Source: Nocardiopsis eucommiae (GTDB lineage Bacteria > Actinomycetota > Actinomycetes > Streptosporangiales > Streptosporangiaceae). From it: a stretch of 64,000 bases of DNA. A model generated the notes under the pieces. It was not told where the DNA came from and did not search any database. It saw nothing but the letters and a program-made list of their open reading frames with translations. Numbering within the stretch: the stretch's first letter is position 1; every line of letters begins with the position of its first letter. The stretch is from NCBI GenBank assembly GCA_018388625.1, contig CP074402.1, forward strand, positions 1,178,001 through 1,242,000. The letters are read 5' to 3'. Made by a program: the position numbers and the translations under genes. Shown here piece by piece: positions 55,730 to 64,000 of the stretch.

Positions 55730-58700
55730 GTGGCGAAGGTCCGGGTGTACGAACTCGCCAAGGAGTTCGGTGTAGAGAGCAAGGCCGTGCTGGCCAAGCT
55801 CAACGAGATGGGCGAATTCGTCCGTTCGGCGTCCTCGACGATAGAGGCCCCCGTCGTTCGACGCCTGCAAGAAGCTTTCGACAACGGTTCCGACGGCGGC
55901 AAGAAGGGCGGATCGGCCAAGCCCGGTCCCAAGCCCGCCGCCGAAGGTTCGGCGCGTCCCGCGGCTCCCAAGCCCGGCCCCGCGCCCAAGCCGGGCCCGA
56001 AGCCCGGCCCGGCCGCGCGCCCCGCGGCCCCCAAGACCGAGGCCCCGGCCGAGAAGCCGGCCGCTCCGGTCGAGAAGCCCGCCGCGCCGGTGGAGAAGCC
56101 CGCGGTTCCGCATTTCGAGAAGCCCGCCGAGCGGCCCGAGTCCGCTCCGAAGCCCGGCCCCAAGCCGGCTCCGAGGGCTGCCCGCGGCGACGCTCCGCGT
56201 CCCGGCGGCCCCAAGCCCGGCGGTGCCCAGGGCGGCGCCCGTGGCGACCGTCCCCAGCGCGGTGACCGTCCGGAGCGTTCCGGCGGCCGTGAGGGTGGCG
56301 GACGCGAGGGTGGCCGTGACGGCGGCCGCAGCCCGCGTCCGGGCGGTCCCCGTCCGGGCCCGCGTCCGGGCAACAACCCGTTCGCGTCCAACGCCTCGGG
56401 CATGGGCTCCAAGCCCTCCGCCCCGCGTCCCGGCGGTACCGCCGGTCCGCGCCCGGGTCCCCGTCCCGGTGGCCCGCAGGGCGGCGGCGAACAGCGCGCT
56501 CCCCGTCCCGGCGGCGGCGCTCCGCGTCCCGGCGGTGCCGGTGGCCCGCGTCCGGGTCCCCGTCCCGGTGGCCCGCAGGGCGGCGGCGAACAGCGCGCCC
56601 CGCGTCCCGGCGGTGCCGCGGGCGCTCCCCGTCCCGGTGGCGGTGCTCCGCGCCCGGGTGGCGGCGGCGCTCCGCGTCCCGGCGGTCCGCGTCCCAGCCC
56701 GATGAACATGCCCTCGTCCCGTCCGGCCGCGCCCGCTGGCGGCGGCCGTGGCGGTGCCGGCGGCGGTCGTCCCGGTGGCGGCGGTGGCCGCGGCCGTGGT
56801 GGCGCTCCCGCCGGTGCGGGTCCGCGTCCCGGTGGCGGCGGCGGTCGTCCCGGCGGCTTCGGTGGTCGTCCCGGTGGCGGCGGTCGCGGTCGCGGTGGCG
56901 GAACGGCCGGTGCGTTCGGTCGTCCGGGCGGTCGTCCCGGGCGTGCGCGCAAGTCCAAGAAGCAGCGGCGTCAGGAGTTCAACGACCTCCAGGCCCCGTC
57001 CTTCGGCGGCGTGAAGATCCCGAGCGGCAACAACCAGGTCATCCGTCTGTCCCGTGGCGCCTCGCTCTCGGACTTCGGCGACAAGATCGACGTCAACCCG
57101 GCGTCGCTGGTCCAGGTCATGATGCACCTGGGCGAGATGGTCACCGCGACCCAGTCGCTGCCCGACGAGACGCTCCAGCTGCTCGGCGAGGAGCTGAAGT
57201 ACACGATCGAGGTCGTGAGCCCCGAGGACGAGGACCGCGAGCTGCTCGAGTCCTTCTCCATCGAGTTCGGTGAGAACGAGGGAGGCGACGCCGAGCTGCG
57301 TCCGCGTCCGCCCGTGGTCACCGTCATGGGTCACGTCGACCACGGTAAGACCCGACTGCTGGACACCATCCGCAAGAGCAACGTCGTCAGCGGCGAGGCC
57401 GGCGGAATCACCCAGCACATCGGTGCCTACCAGGTCGCGACCGAGGTGGACGGCGAAGAGCGCAAGATCACCTTCATCGACACCCCCGGTCACGAGGCGT
57501 TCACCGCCATGCGTGCCCGTGGTGCGAAGGTCACCGACGTCGCGGTCCTGGTCGTGGCGGCCGACGACGGCGTCAAGCCGCAGACGGCCGAGGCCATCGA
57601 CCACGCCAAGGCGGCCGAGGTGCCGATCGTGGTCGCGGTCAACAAGATCGACGTCGAGGAGCGGACCCGCAGCGGGTGCGCGCCCAGATGACCGAGTACG
57701 GCCTCGTGGCCGAGGAGTACGGCGGCGACGTCCAGTTCGTGGACATCTCCGCGCTCAAGGGCGACAACATCGACGCCCTGCTCGAGTCGATCGTCCTCAC
57801 GTCCGACGCGGCCCTGGACCTCCAGGCCAACCCGGACATGGACGCTCAGGGTCTGGCCATCGAGGCCTACCTGGACCGCGGTCGCGGTTCCATGGCCACG
57901 GTGCTGGTCCAGCGCGGCACGCTCAACGTCGGTGACTCCATCGTCTGTGGCGACGCCTTCGGCCGCGTCCGCGCCATGCTCGACGAGCACGGCGAGAACG
58001 TGCAGTCGGCCGAGCCGTCCCGTCCGGTCCAGGTCCTGGGTCTGACCAACGTGCCCAGCGCCGGTGACAGCTTCCTGGTCGTCAAGGACGACCGCGTGGC
58101 CCGTCAGATCGCCCAGCAGCGCGAGGCGCGCGAGCGCTTCGCCCAGCAGGCGAAGTCGGCCCGCCGGGTCACCCTCGACAACTGGCAGTCCGCCATCAAG
58201 GAGGGCGAGCGCTCCGAGCTGCTCCTCCTCATCAAGGGCGACATGTCCGGTTCGGTCGAGGCGCTCGAGGAGTCGCTGCTCAAGATCGACGCCGGTGGCG
58301 ACGAGGTCAGCATCCGGATCATCGGACGCGGCGTCGGTGCCATCACGCAGAACGACATCAACCTGGCGTCGTCCGCGGACGCGATCATCGTCGGCTTCAA
58401 CGTTCGGCCCGAGGGCAAGAACAGCCAGCTGGCGGACCGCATGGGCGTCGACATCCGGTACTACTCGGTCATCTACCAGGCCATCGACGAGGTCGAGGCC
58501 GCGGTCAAGGGTCTCCTCAAGCCCATCTACGAGGAGGTCCAGCTCGGCAGCGCCGAGGTCCGCGAGGTCTTCAAGGTGCCGAAGATCGGCAACATCGCCG
58601 GTTCCATCGTCCGCGACGGGATCATCCGCCGCAACACGAAGGCACGGCTCATCCGCGAGGGCAAGGTCATCTCCGAGAACCTCAACGTCGAGTCGCTGCG

Positions 58701-58827
58701 TCGGTTCAAGGACGACGCCACCGAGGTCCGCGAGGGCTTCGAGTGCGGTATCGGTGTCGGTTACAACGACATCCGGGTCGAGGACGTCATCGAGACCTAC
58801 GAGATGCAGGAGAAGCCCCGCGACTAG
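55730..58827 (+). CDS. infB: Translation initiation factor IF-2, frameshifted
   Basis: Repaired length is about 1032 residues. The N-terminal IF2_N domain ([20 protein letters not shown]) is followed by a 380-residue disordered stretch rich in Pro, Gly, Arg and Ala. The G domain then has G1 GHVDHGKT near 533-540, G3 DTPGHEAF and G4 NKID near 637. Domains II, III and IV end at [13 protein letters not shown]. Losing one G at about 57658-57664 breaks the protein just after NKID; adding it restores [15 protein letters not shown]-2 places initiator tRNA on the ribosome. An intact copy is essential, which argues that the break is not real. GTG 55730 follows AAGGAG. Confidence 0.94.
56447..56644 (+). 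repeat. Tandem 99-bp coding repeat in infB
   Basis: Two copies of a 33-codon unit begin [20 protein letters not shown] at 56447 and again at 56546, almost identical in DNA. They encode part of the disordered linker. Copy number could vary between strains. Confidence 0.75.
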
Positions 58828-58847
58828 TCGCGAGGACTGATCCACCT

Positions 58848-58877
58848 GGGGCCCCGGACGATCGTGTCCGGGGCCCC
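58848..58877 (+). terminator. Hairpin after infB
   Basis: GGGGCCCCGGAC and GTCCGGGGCCCC form a 12-base stem with a 6-base loop, between infB and the DUF503 gene. It may reduce read-through into the rbfA-truB part. Confidence 0.7.
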
Positions 58878-58912
58878 GCCTTGACGGCTCACACAACACC
58901 ACAGGTGATCAC

Positions 58913-59209
58913 TTGTACGTTGGGGCGCTGACACTGGACGTGCTCCTCGGAGACGTCCACTCGCTCAAACAGAAGCGTTCGCTGGTCCGGCCGGTCATCG
59001 CCGAACTGCGACGGAAGTTCTCGGTGTCGGTCTCCGAAGTCGGGGAACACGACCTCTACCGTCGGGCCAGGATCGGTGTCGCGGTGGTCGCGCCGACCGC
59101 CGCGCACGCCCGGGACCAGATGGACACCTGCGAGCGTTTCGTCGCGGGCCGTCCCGAACTGGAGCTGCTCTCCGCCAGGCAGCGGCTCTTCAACGAAGAG
59201 GAAGACTGA
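58913..59209 (+). CDS. DUF503 family protein (YlxP-like)
   Basis: This is an intact 98-residue protein. [27 protein letters not shown] and [16 protein letters not shown] are typical of DUF503/YlxP, a small protein usually encoded between infB and rbfA and thought to act in ribosome maturation. The start is a TTG at 58913 with AGGTG six bases upstream. Its stop is two bases before the rbfA ATG, so the two are coupled. Confidence 0.85.
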   Translation: MYVGALTLDVLLGDVHSLKQKRSLVRPVIAELRRKFSVSVSEVGEHDLYRRARIGVAVVAPTAAHARDQMDTCERFVAGRPELELLSARQRLFNEEED

Positions 59210-59211
59210 CG

Positions 59212-59655
59212 ATGGTTGACGCCGCACGCGCGCGAAAGATCGCCGACCGAATCCAGCGGATCGTCGCCGAGATGCTGGACCGGCGAATCAAGGACCCGCG
59301 CCTGGGATTCGTCACCGTGACCGACGCCCGGATCACCGCGGACCTGCGGGACGCCACGGTGTACTACACGGTGTTCGGCACCCCCGAGGAGAAGGCGGCC
59401 AGCGCGGCCGCGCTGGAGAGCGCCAAGGGCGTGATCCGCAGCGAGGTCGGTCGCCAGACCGGCATCCGCCACACGCCCAGCCTGACCTTCGTCATCGACG
59501 AGGTGCAGGAGAACGCCCAGCACATCGAGAAGCTGCTGGTCGAGGCGCGCAGGTCCGACGAGGAGGTGGCCCAGAAGGCCACCGGAGCCAAGCACGCGGG
59601 TGAAGCCGACCCGTACAAGGCGCCTCGTGAGGACGAGGACGAGGACGACGAGTAA
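59212..59655 (+). CDS. rbfA: Ribosome-binding factor A
   Basis: This is an intact 147-residue protein. The KH-like RbfA fold is seen as [28 protein letters not shown] (read as [15 protein letters not shown]) and [14 protein letters not shown]. It helps 16S rRNA 5' end maturation of the 30S subunit. The C-terminal tail is acidic (EDEDEDDE), a frequent actinobacterial feature. Confidence 0.93.
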   Translation: MVDAARARKIADRIQRIVAEMLDRRIKDPRLGFVTVTDARITADLRDATVYYTVFGTPEEKAASAAALESAKGVIRSEVGRQTGIRHTPSLTFVIDEVQENAQHIEKLLVEARRSDEEVAQKATGAKHAGEADPYKAPREDEDEDDE

Positions 59656-59711
59656 CCCAGACCCCCGGGGCGGCGGCAGCGGCCGCCGCCCCTCTCCCAG
59701 AAGGAGCCCCC

Positions 59712-60590
59712 ATGGCCGACAGCGGTGTCGTGGTCGTCGACAAGCCCGCCGACTGGACCTCACACGACGTGGTCGCGAAGACCCGGGGTCTGGCGCGCAC
59801 CCGACGCGTGGGCCACGCGGGCACCCTGGACCCGATGGCCACCGGGGTCCTGGTCCTGGGGATCGAGAAGGGCACCAAGCTGCTCGGTCACCTGACCCTG
59901 ACCCAGAAGACCTACGAGGCCACGATCCGCCTCGGCCTGGTCACCAACACCGACGACGCCGAGGGTGAGCCCGGAGCCCGGGTGGACGCCTCCGCCGTCA
60001 CCGACGCCGACGTGCGCGCCGCCGTCGCGAAGCTCACCGGCCCGATCCAGCAGGTCCCGCCGCAGGTCAGCGCGATCAAGGTGGACGGCAAGCGCGCCTA
60101 CAAGTCGGCCCGTGAGGGCAAGGAGGTGGCGCTCAGGGCGCGGACGGTCACCATCTCCCAGTTCGACGTGACCGCCGTCCGGCACACCCCGGACGGCTTC
60201 GTGGACGTGGACGCGGTGATCACCGGCTCCAGCGGCACCTACATTCGCGCGCTCGCGCGCGACATGGGCGCGGACCTGGCCGTGGGCGGGCACCTCACCG
60301 CCCTGCGCCGCACCCGGGTGGGCCCCTACGACCTGTCCCAGGCCCGCACGCTCGACGAACTCGCCAAGGAGTTCACCCAGGTCCCCCTGGCCCAGGCCGT
60401 GGCAGCCGCGTTCCCGGTCCGCACCATGGACGAGGCCGAGACCCGTGCGATCCGCCACGGGAACCGGATCAGCGAGAGCTCCCTGGGCGACGGTCCCGTG
60501 GGGTTGTTCGCGCCGGACGGCACCGTGGTCGCCCTGGGCGAGAACCGCCCGGGCCACATGAAGCCGGTCGTGGTCTTCTCACCGGCCTGA
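59712..60590 (+). CDS. truB: tRNA pseudouridine-55 synthase
   Basis: This is an intact 292-residue protein. GVVVVDKPADWTSHDVV opens the family; the catalytic Asp lies in GHAGTLDPMATGVLVLG (near residue 40), and SSGTYIRALARDMG is the second motif. TruB makes pseudouridine 55 in the T loop of tRNAs. AGAAGGAG lies before ATG 59712. It follows rbfA as usual. Confidence 0.95.
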   Translation: MADSGVVVVDKPADWTSHDVVAKTRGLARTRRVGHAGTLDPMATGVLVLGIEKGTKLLGHLTLTQKTYEATIRLGLVTNTDDAEGEPGARVDASAVTDADVRAAVAKLTGPIQQVPPQVSAIKVDGKRAYKSAREGKEVALRARTVTISQFDVTAVRHTPDGFVDVDAVITGSSGTYIRALARDMGADLAVGGHLTALRRTRVGPYDLSQARTLDELAKEFTQVPLAQAVAAAFPVRTMDEAETRAIRHGNRISESSLGDGPVGLFAPDGTVVALGENRPGHMKPVVVFSPA

Positions 60591-60681
60591 CCGGGATCCC
60601 CGGCGGACGCGTGGCGGAAGCGGGGGCCCGACGTGGCACGCTGGACTCTGACCAACCGAACGTGACCGAAGGGGACCGAAC

Positions 60682-61628
60682 GTGCTGCGATGGGACGGGC
60701 TGGGGGACACTCCCTCCGACTGGGGACGGTCCGTGGTGGCGGTCGGTGTCTTCGACGGCGTGCACCGGGGACACCAGGCGATCCTGGCCGCCGCGCGCGG
60801 CCACGCCGACCGCCTCGGCCTGCCGGTGGTCGCGGTCACCTTCGACCCCCACCCCGAACGCGTACTGCGCGGGTCCACCCCGGCGGTCCTGACACCGGTC
60901 GACCGAAGGGTCGAGCTCATGGCGTCCCTCGGGGTCGACGCCGTGTGCGTCCTGCCCTTCGACGAGGCCCTGTCCTCGCTCGGCGCCGAGGAGTTCGTCC
61001 GCGGCGTGCTCTCCGACCGGCTCGGCGCCGCGGCTGTCGTGGTCGGTGAGGACTTCCGCTTCGGCCACCGGGCGGCCGGGGACGTCGCCGCGCTGGCCGA
61101 ACTGGGGAGAAGTACGACTTCGTGGTGGACGGCGTGCGCCTGGTGGTCGAGGGCGACACCATCACCTCCACGCGCGTGCGCGCGCTGCTCGACGAGGGGG
61201 ACGTGGCCGCGGCCGCCGAACTCCTGGGCCGCCCGCACCGGGTGTCCGGCGAGATCGTGCACGGTGCCGCCCGGGGCCGCGAGCTCCTGGGGTTCCCCAC
61301 CGCCAACGCCGACCTGCACCCGGACACCGCCGTGCCCGGTGACGGCGTGTACGCGGGGTGGCTCAGCCGACTGGAGCCGGTCGAGGGGCACGAGGCACGG
61401 TGGCCCGCGGCGATCTCGGTGGGCACCAACCCCACGTTCGACGGGGCCGAGCGTACGGTGGAGGCCTACGCCCTGGACCGCGACGACCTGGAGCTGTACG
61501 GACTGCGCATGGCGGTGGACTTCACCGCGCGCATCCGGGGTCAGGAGCGGTTCGAGGACATCGACGCGCTCATCGTGGCGATGCGCCGCGACGTCGACCG
61601 CTGCCGTGAGGTCCTCGGCGTCGCCTGA
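60682..61628 (+). CDS. ribF: Bifunctional riboflavin kinase/FAD synthetase, frameshifted
   Basis: Repaired length is about 315 residues. The N-terminal FAD synthetase domain has VAVGVFDGVHRGHQAIL (the HxGH nucleotide site) and TFDPHPERVL. The C-terminal kinase domain has LLGFPTANADLHPDTAVPGDGVYAGW (read as GFPTANADL and GDGVYAGW) and ISVGTNPTFDG. Adding one G to the run near 61104-61108 joins AELGEKYDFVVDG. The enzyme makes FMN and then FAD from riboflavin. GTG 60682 has AAGGGG about eight bases upstream. Confidence 0.93.
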
Positions 61629-61882
61629 GTCGGGCGTCACCGGGGAACCGGGTTCCGCGCCACAGAGCCTGCGGTAGGGTGGGGTCCGTCCACGTGTGCC
61701 CGCGGTCAGTCACGCCCCTCCGGGGAGCGGACGCGGCGGGAGCGCGGTGCACCCACGCCATCGGCGGAGGGCCGCGCGCACCACACGCGACGGTGACTGC
61801 TCGTACGCGCGGTCACCGCGTCTGAACCCTGCCACGTACCGGGGTTCGCCCCTGCGTACCGACTTCTCAGTGAAGGAGCGTC
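61629..61882 (+). promoter_or_regulatory. rpsO leader region
   Basis: This 254-base gap ends at the rpsO ribosome binding site. Near the end, 61836-61859 can fold into a small hairpin with GGGG-TTCG-CCCC at its top, a stable tetraloop. S15 often controls its own mRNA through leader structure, so this is a candidate site, not proven. Confidence 0.35.
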
Positions 61883-62152
61883 GTGTCGATCGACACCGCC
61901 ACCAAGGAAAAGATCATCGCCGAGTACGCCACCGTCGAAGGTGACACCGGCTCCCCCGAGGTCCAGATCGCGCTGCTCACGCACCGCATCACCGAGCTCA
62001 CCGAGCACCTGAAGGACCACAAGCACGACCACCACAGCCGTCGTGGCCTGCTCCTGATGGTCGGCCGTCGCCGCCGTCTGCTCAAGTACGTGGCCAAGCA
62101 GGACATCACCCGCTACCGCTCGCTCATCGAGCGTCTGGGCCTGCGCCGCTAG
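61883..62152 (+). CDS. rpsO: 30S ribosomal protein S15
   Basis: This is an intact 89-residue protein. [41 protein letters not shown] (read as [29 protein letters not shown]) and [26 protein letters not shown] carry the family features. It binds 16S rRNA in the central domain early in assembly. AAGGAG lies seven bases before GTG 61883. Confidence 0.97.
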   Translation: MSIDTATKEKIIAEYATVEGDTGSPEVQIALLTHRITELTEHLKDHKHDHHSRRGLLLMVGRRRRLLKYVAKQDITRYRSLIERLGLRR

Positions 62153-62161
62153 GTCGTTTCG

Positions 62162-62193
62162 GAGGGAGTGGCTTCGGCCGCTCCCTCTTTGTT
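62162..62193 (+). terminator. Rho-independent terminator of rpsO
   Basis: GAGGGAGTGGC and GCCGCTCCCTC form an 11-base stem (one U-G pair) with a TTCG loop, followed by TTTGTT. The 244 bases after it up to pnp hold a second stem (GTGGTGTCC/GGACGCCAC near 62211-62234), of the kind processed by RNase III in rpsO-pnp spacers. Confidence 0.88.
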
Positions 62194-62437
62194 AGTAAGG
62201 TGTGACCAGAGTGGTGTCCGCGACGGACGCCACCCGCACCACCCGTGCCGCCACCCCGGACCCAGGGGTCGGTCCTCGGTAGTGGTCTCCGGACATCGCC
62301 CGTACGGGCGGGCCGTGGGCTTCGATCGATGACCGACCGTCATCACCTCCGGGGCACGACACGGGATCAGTATCGCCGTGCCACGGACCCGGAGAGGGTC
62401 CGGCGCGGCGCCCGCAACGTGTAACAGGAGGTCGCCC

Positions 62438-64000
62438 ATGGAGGGCGTTTACTCGGCCGAAGCCGTCATCGACAACGGCAAGTTCGGCACCCGCACCATC
62501 CGCTTCGAGACCGGCCGTCTGGCCCGTCAGGCCGCCGGTTCGGCCACGGTCTACCTGGACGACGAGACCGTCGTCCTGTCGGCCACCACGGCCTCGAAGC
62601 GCCCCAAGGAGAACCTCGACTTCTTCCCCTGACGGTGGACGTCGAGGAGCGGATGTACGCCGCCGGCCGCATCCCCGGCTCCTTCTTCCGGCGTGAGGGC
62701 CGTCCTTCCGAGGACGCCATCCTCACCTGCCGTCTGATCGACCGTCCGCTGCGCCCCTCCTTCAAGAAGGGCCTGCGCAACGAGATCCAGATCGTCGAGA
62801 CGATCCTGTCGCTGCACCCCGAGCACCTGTACGACGTCGTCGCCATCAACGCGGCCTCGATGTCCACGCAGATCGCCGGTCTGCCCTTCTCCGGCCCGCT
62901 CGGCGGCGTCCGGGTCGCGCTGATCGACGGCCAGTGGGTCGGTTTCCCCACCCACGCCGAGCTTGAGGGCGCCACCTTCGACATGGTCGTCGCCGGCCGC
63001 GTCCTGGAGGACGGCGATGTCGCGATCATGATGGTCGAGGCGGAGTCCACCACCCGGACCCTGAAGCTGGTCGCCGAGGGCGCCGTCGGCCCCAACGAGC
63101 AGACCGTGGCCGAGGGCCTCGAGGCCGCCAAGCCCTTCATCAAGGTGCTGTGCAAGGCCCAGCAGGCCGTCGCCGACCAGGCCAGCCGTGAGCAGGGCGA
63201 GTTCCCGATCTTCCTCGACTACGAGGACGACGCCTACGCCGCCGTCGAGGGCGCCGTGCGCGAGGAGCTCGCCAAGGCGCTCACCATCGCGGACAAGCAG
63301 GACCGCGAGGCCGAGCTCGACAAGATCAAGGCGTCGGCCGCCGAGAAGCTGGCCGAGGACTTCGAGGGCCGCGAGAAGGAGATCAGCGCCGCCTTCCGCA
63401 GCCTCAGCAAGCAGCTCATGCGTGAGCGCGTCCTGCGCGACAAGGTCCGCATCGACGGCCGTGGTCCCAAGGACATCCGTCAGCTGAGCGCCGAGGTGGG
63501 CATCCTGCCCCGCGTGCACGGTTCGGCCCTCTTCGAGCGTGGCGAGACCCAGATCATGGGCGTCACCACGCTGAACATGCTGCGCATGGAGCAGACGGTT
63601 GACACGCTCAACCCGGACAAGACCAAGCGCTACATGCACAACTACAACTTCCCGCCCTACTCCACCGGTGAGACCGGTCGGGTGGGCTCGCCCAAGCGGC
63701 GCGAGATCGGGCACGGCGCCCTGGCCGAGCGGGCCCTGCTGCCGGTTCTGCCCGCCCGCGAGGAGTTCCCGTACGCCATCCGCCAGGTGTCCGAGGCCCT
63801 CGGGTCCAACGGCTCCACCTCGATGGGTTCGGTCTGCGCCTCCACCATGTCCCTGATGGCGGCCGGCGTGCCGCTCAAGGAGATGGTGTCCGGTATCGCC
63901 ATGGGTCTGATCAGCGAGGGCGACGAGTTCGTCACGCTGACCGACATCCTCGGTGCCGAGGACGCCTTCGGTGACATGGACTTCAAGGTCGCCGGCACCC
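62438..64000 (+). CDS. pnp: Polyribonucleotide nucleotidyltransferase, frameshifted, 3' end outside window
   Basis: PNPase (also guanosine pentaphosphate synthetase GpsI in actinomycetes) degrades RNA 3' to 5' with phosphate. The first frame ends at DFFP; adding one C to the CCCC at 62627-62630 gives [20 protein letters not shown] and the normal continuation. First RNase PH domain, alpha linker ([20 protein letters not shown], read to [10 protein letters not shown]) and the start of the second RNase PH domain ([36 protein letters not shown]) are seen. The KH and S1 domains lie beyond the edge. AGGAGG is seven bases before ATG 62438. Confidence 0.94.

Noticed and set aside
57655..57700. Programmed frameshift in infB
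   Set aside because: No slippery heptamer or structure, and the same kind of one-base loss occurs in many unrelated genes of the window.
52128..64000. Prophage or integrative element in the right part
   Set aside because: All genes are core translation/RNA functions in their usual order; no integrase, attachment site or phage gene is present.

Overview
The window is very GC-rich actinomycete chromosome. Codon third positions are almost all G or C, and GTG/TTG starts and AGGAGG-type ribosome binding sites are common. The gene set (dxr–site-2 protease–ispG, proS–rimP–nusA–ylxR–infB–DUF503–rbfA–truB–ribF–rpsO–pnp, a CvnD-type GTPase, Tat-dependent lipoproteins, STAND/LuxR regulators) points to Nocardiopsidaceae, Streptosporangiales or Streptomyces. 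Nocardiopsis is my best guess, but this is inference only.

Layout, left to right. 1-9.5 kb is accessory: a GNAT enzyme, a DCC-type thiol protein, an SdpI-like membrane protein, a putative alkylbase glycosylase, an HD protein, an unrecognised coiled-coil protein, an aldehyde dehydrogenase, a secreted trypsin-like protease and a secreted S15 peptidase. 9.9-14 kb holds dxr, rseP/rip1 and ispG of the MEP isoprenoid pathway and membrane proteolysis. 14-37 kb is accessory: an amino-acid permease, a nitrilase plus flavin amine oxidase pair with a nearby Lrp/AsnC regulator, a secreted tripeptidyl-peptidase-like hydrolase, DUF4081-GNAT, a Bcr/CflA exporter, a dipeptide/nickel-type ABC importer operon, an anti-sigma-type ATPase, a short AMP-ligase-like protein and two tandem STAND/LuxR regulators. 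37-43 kb holds hisS, a repeat-containing non-coding kilobase, an orphan CvnD-like GTPase, an accessory SecA (SecA2 type) and a small protein. 43.9-49.2 kb holds a small CxxC protein, a possible 37-residue Cys/Gly-rich micropeptide, cydB, cydA and a NarL-type two-component pair. 49.3-64 kb is the conserved translation/RNA block: a spermidine-synthase-like protein, proS, two ferritin-like DUF4439-type proteins, rimP, nusA, ylxR, infB, DUF503, rbfA, truB, ribF, rpsO and pnp (cut by the window edge).

One feature colours the whole annotation. At least 22 genes, including essential ones (infB, pnp, dxr, rseP, ribF), are broken by about 30 frameshifts. Every firmly placed one behaves as the loss of one base, and nearly all are repaired by adding one G or C back to a short G/C run. 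I read this as sequencing or assembly error, not decay, and give each such gene as one feature spanning both frames. Protein lengths for these genes are the repaired lengths.

The most unusual items are the Cys-rich micropeptide beside cydAB, the unknown coiled-coil protein with an in-frame TTA codon, a nested inverted-repeat leader in front of the permease, the nitrilase/amine-oxidase pair, the orphan CvnD beside SecA2, and the direct repeats upstream of hisS.
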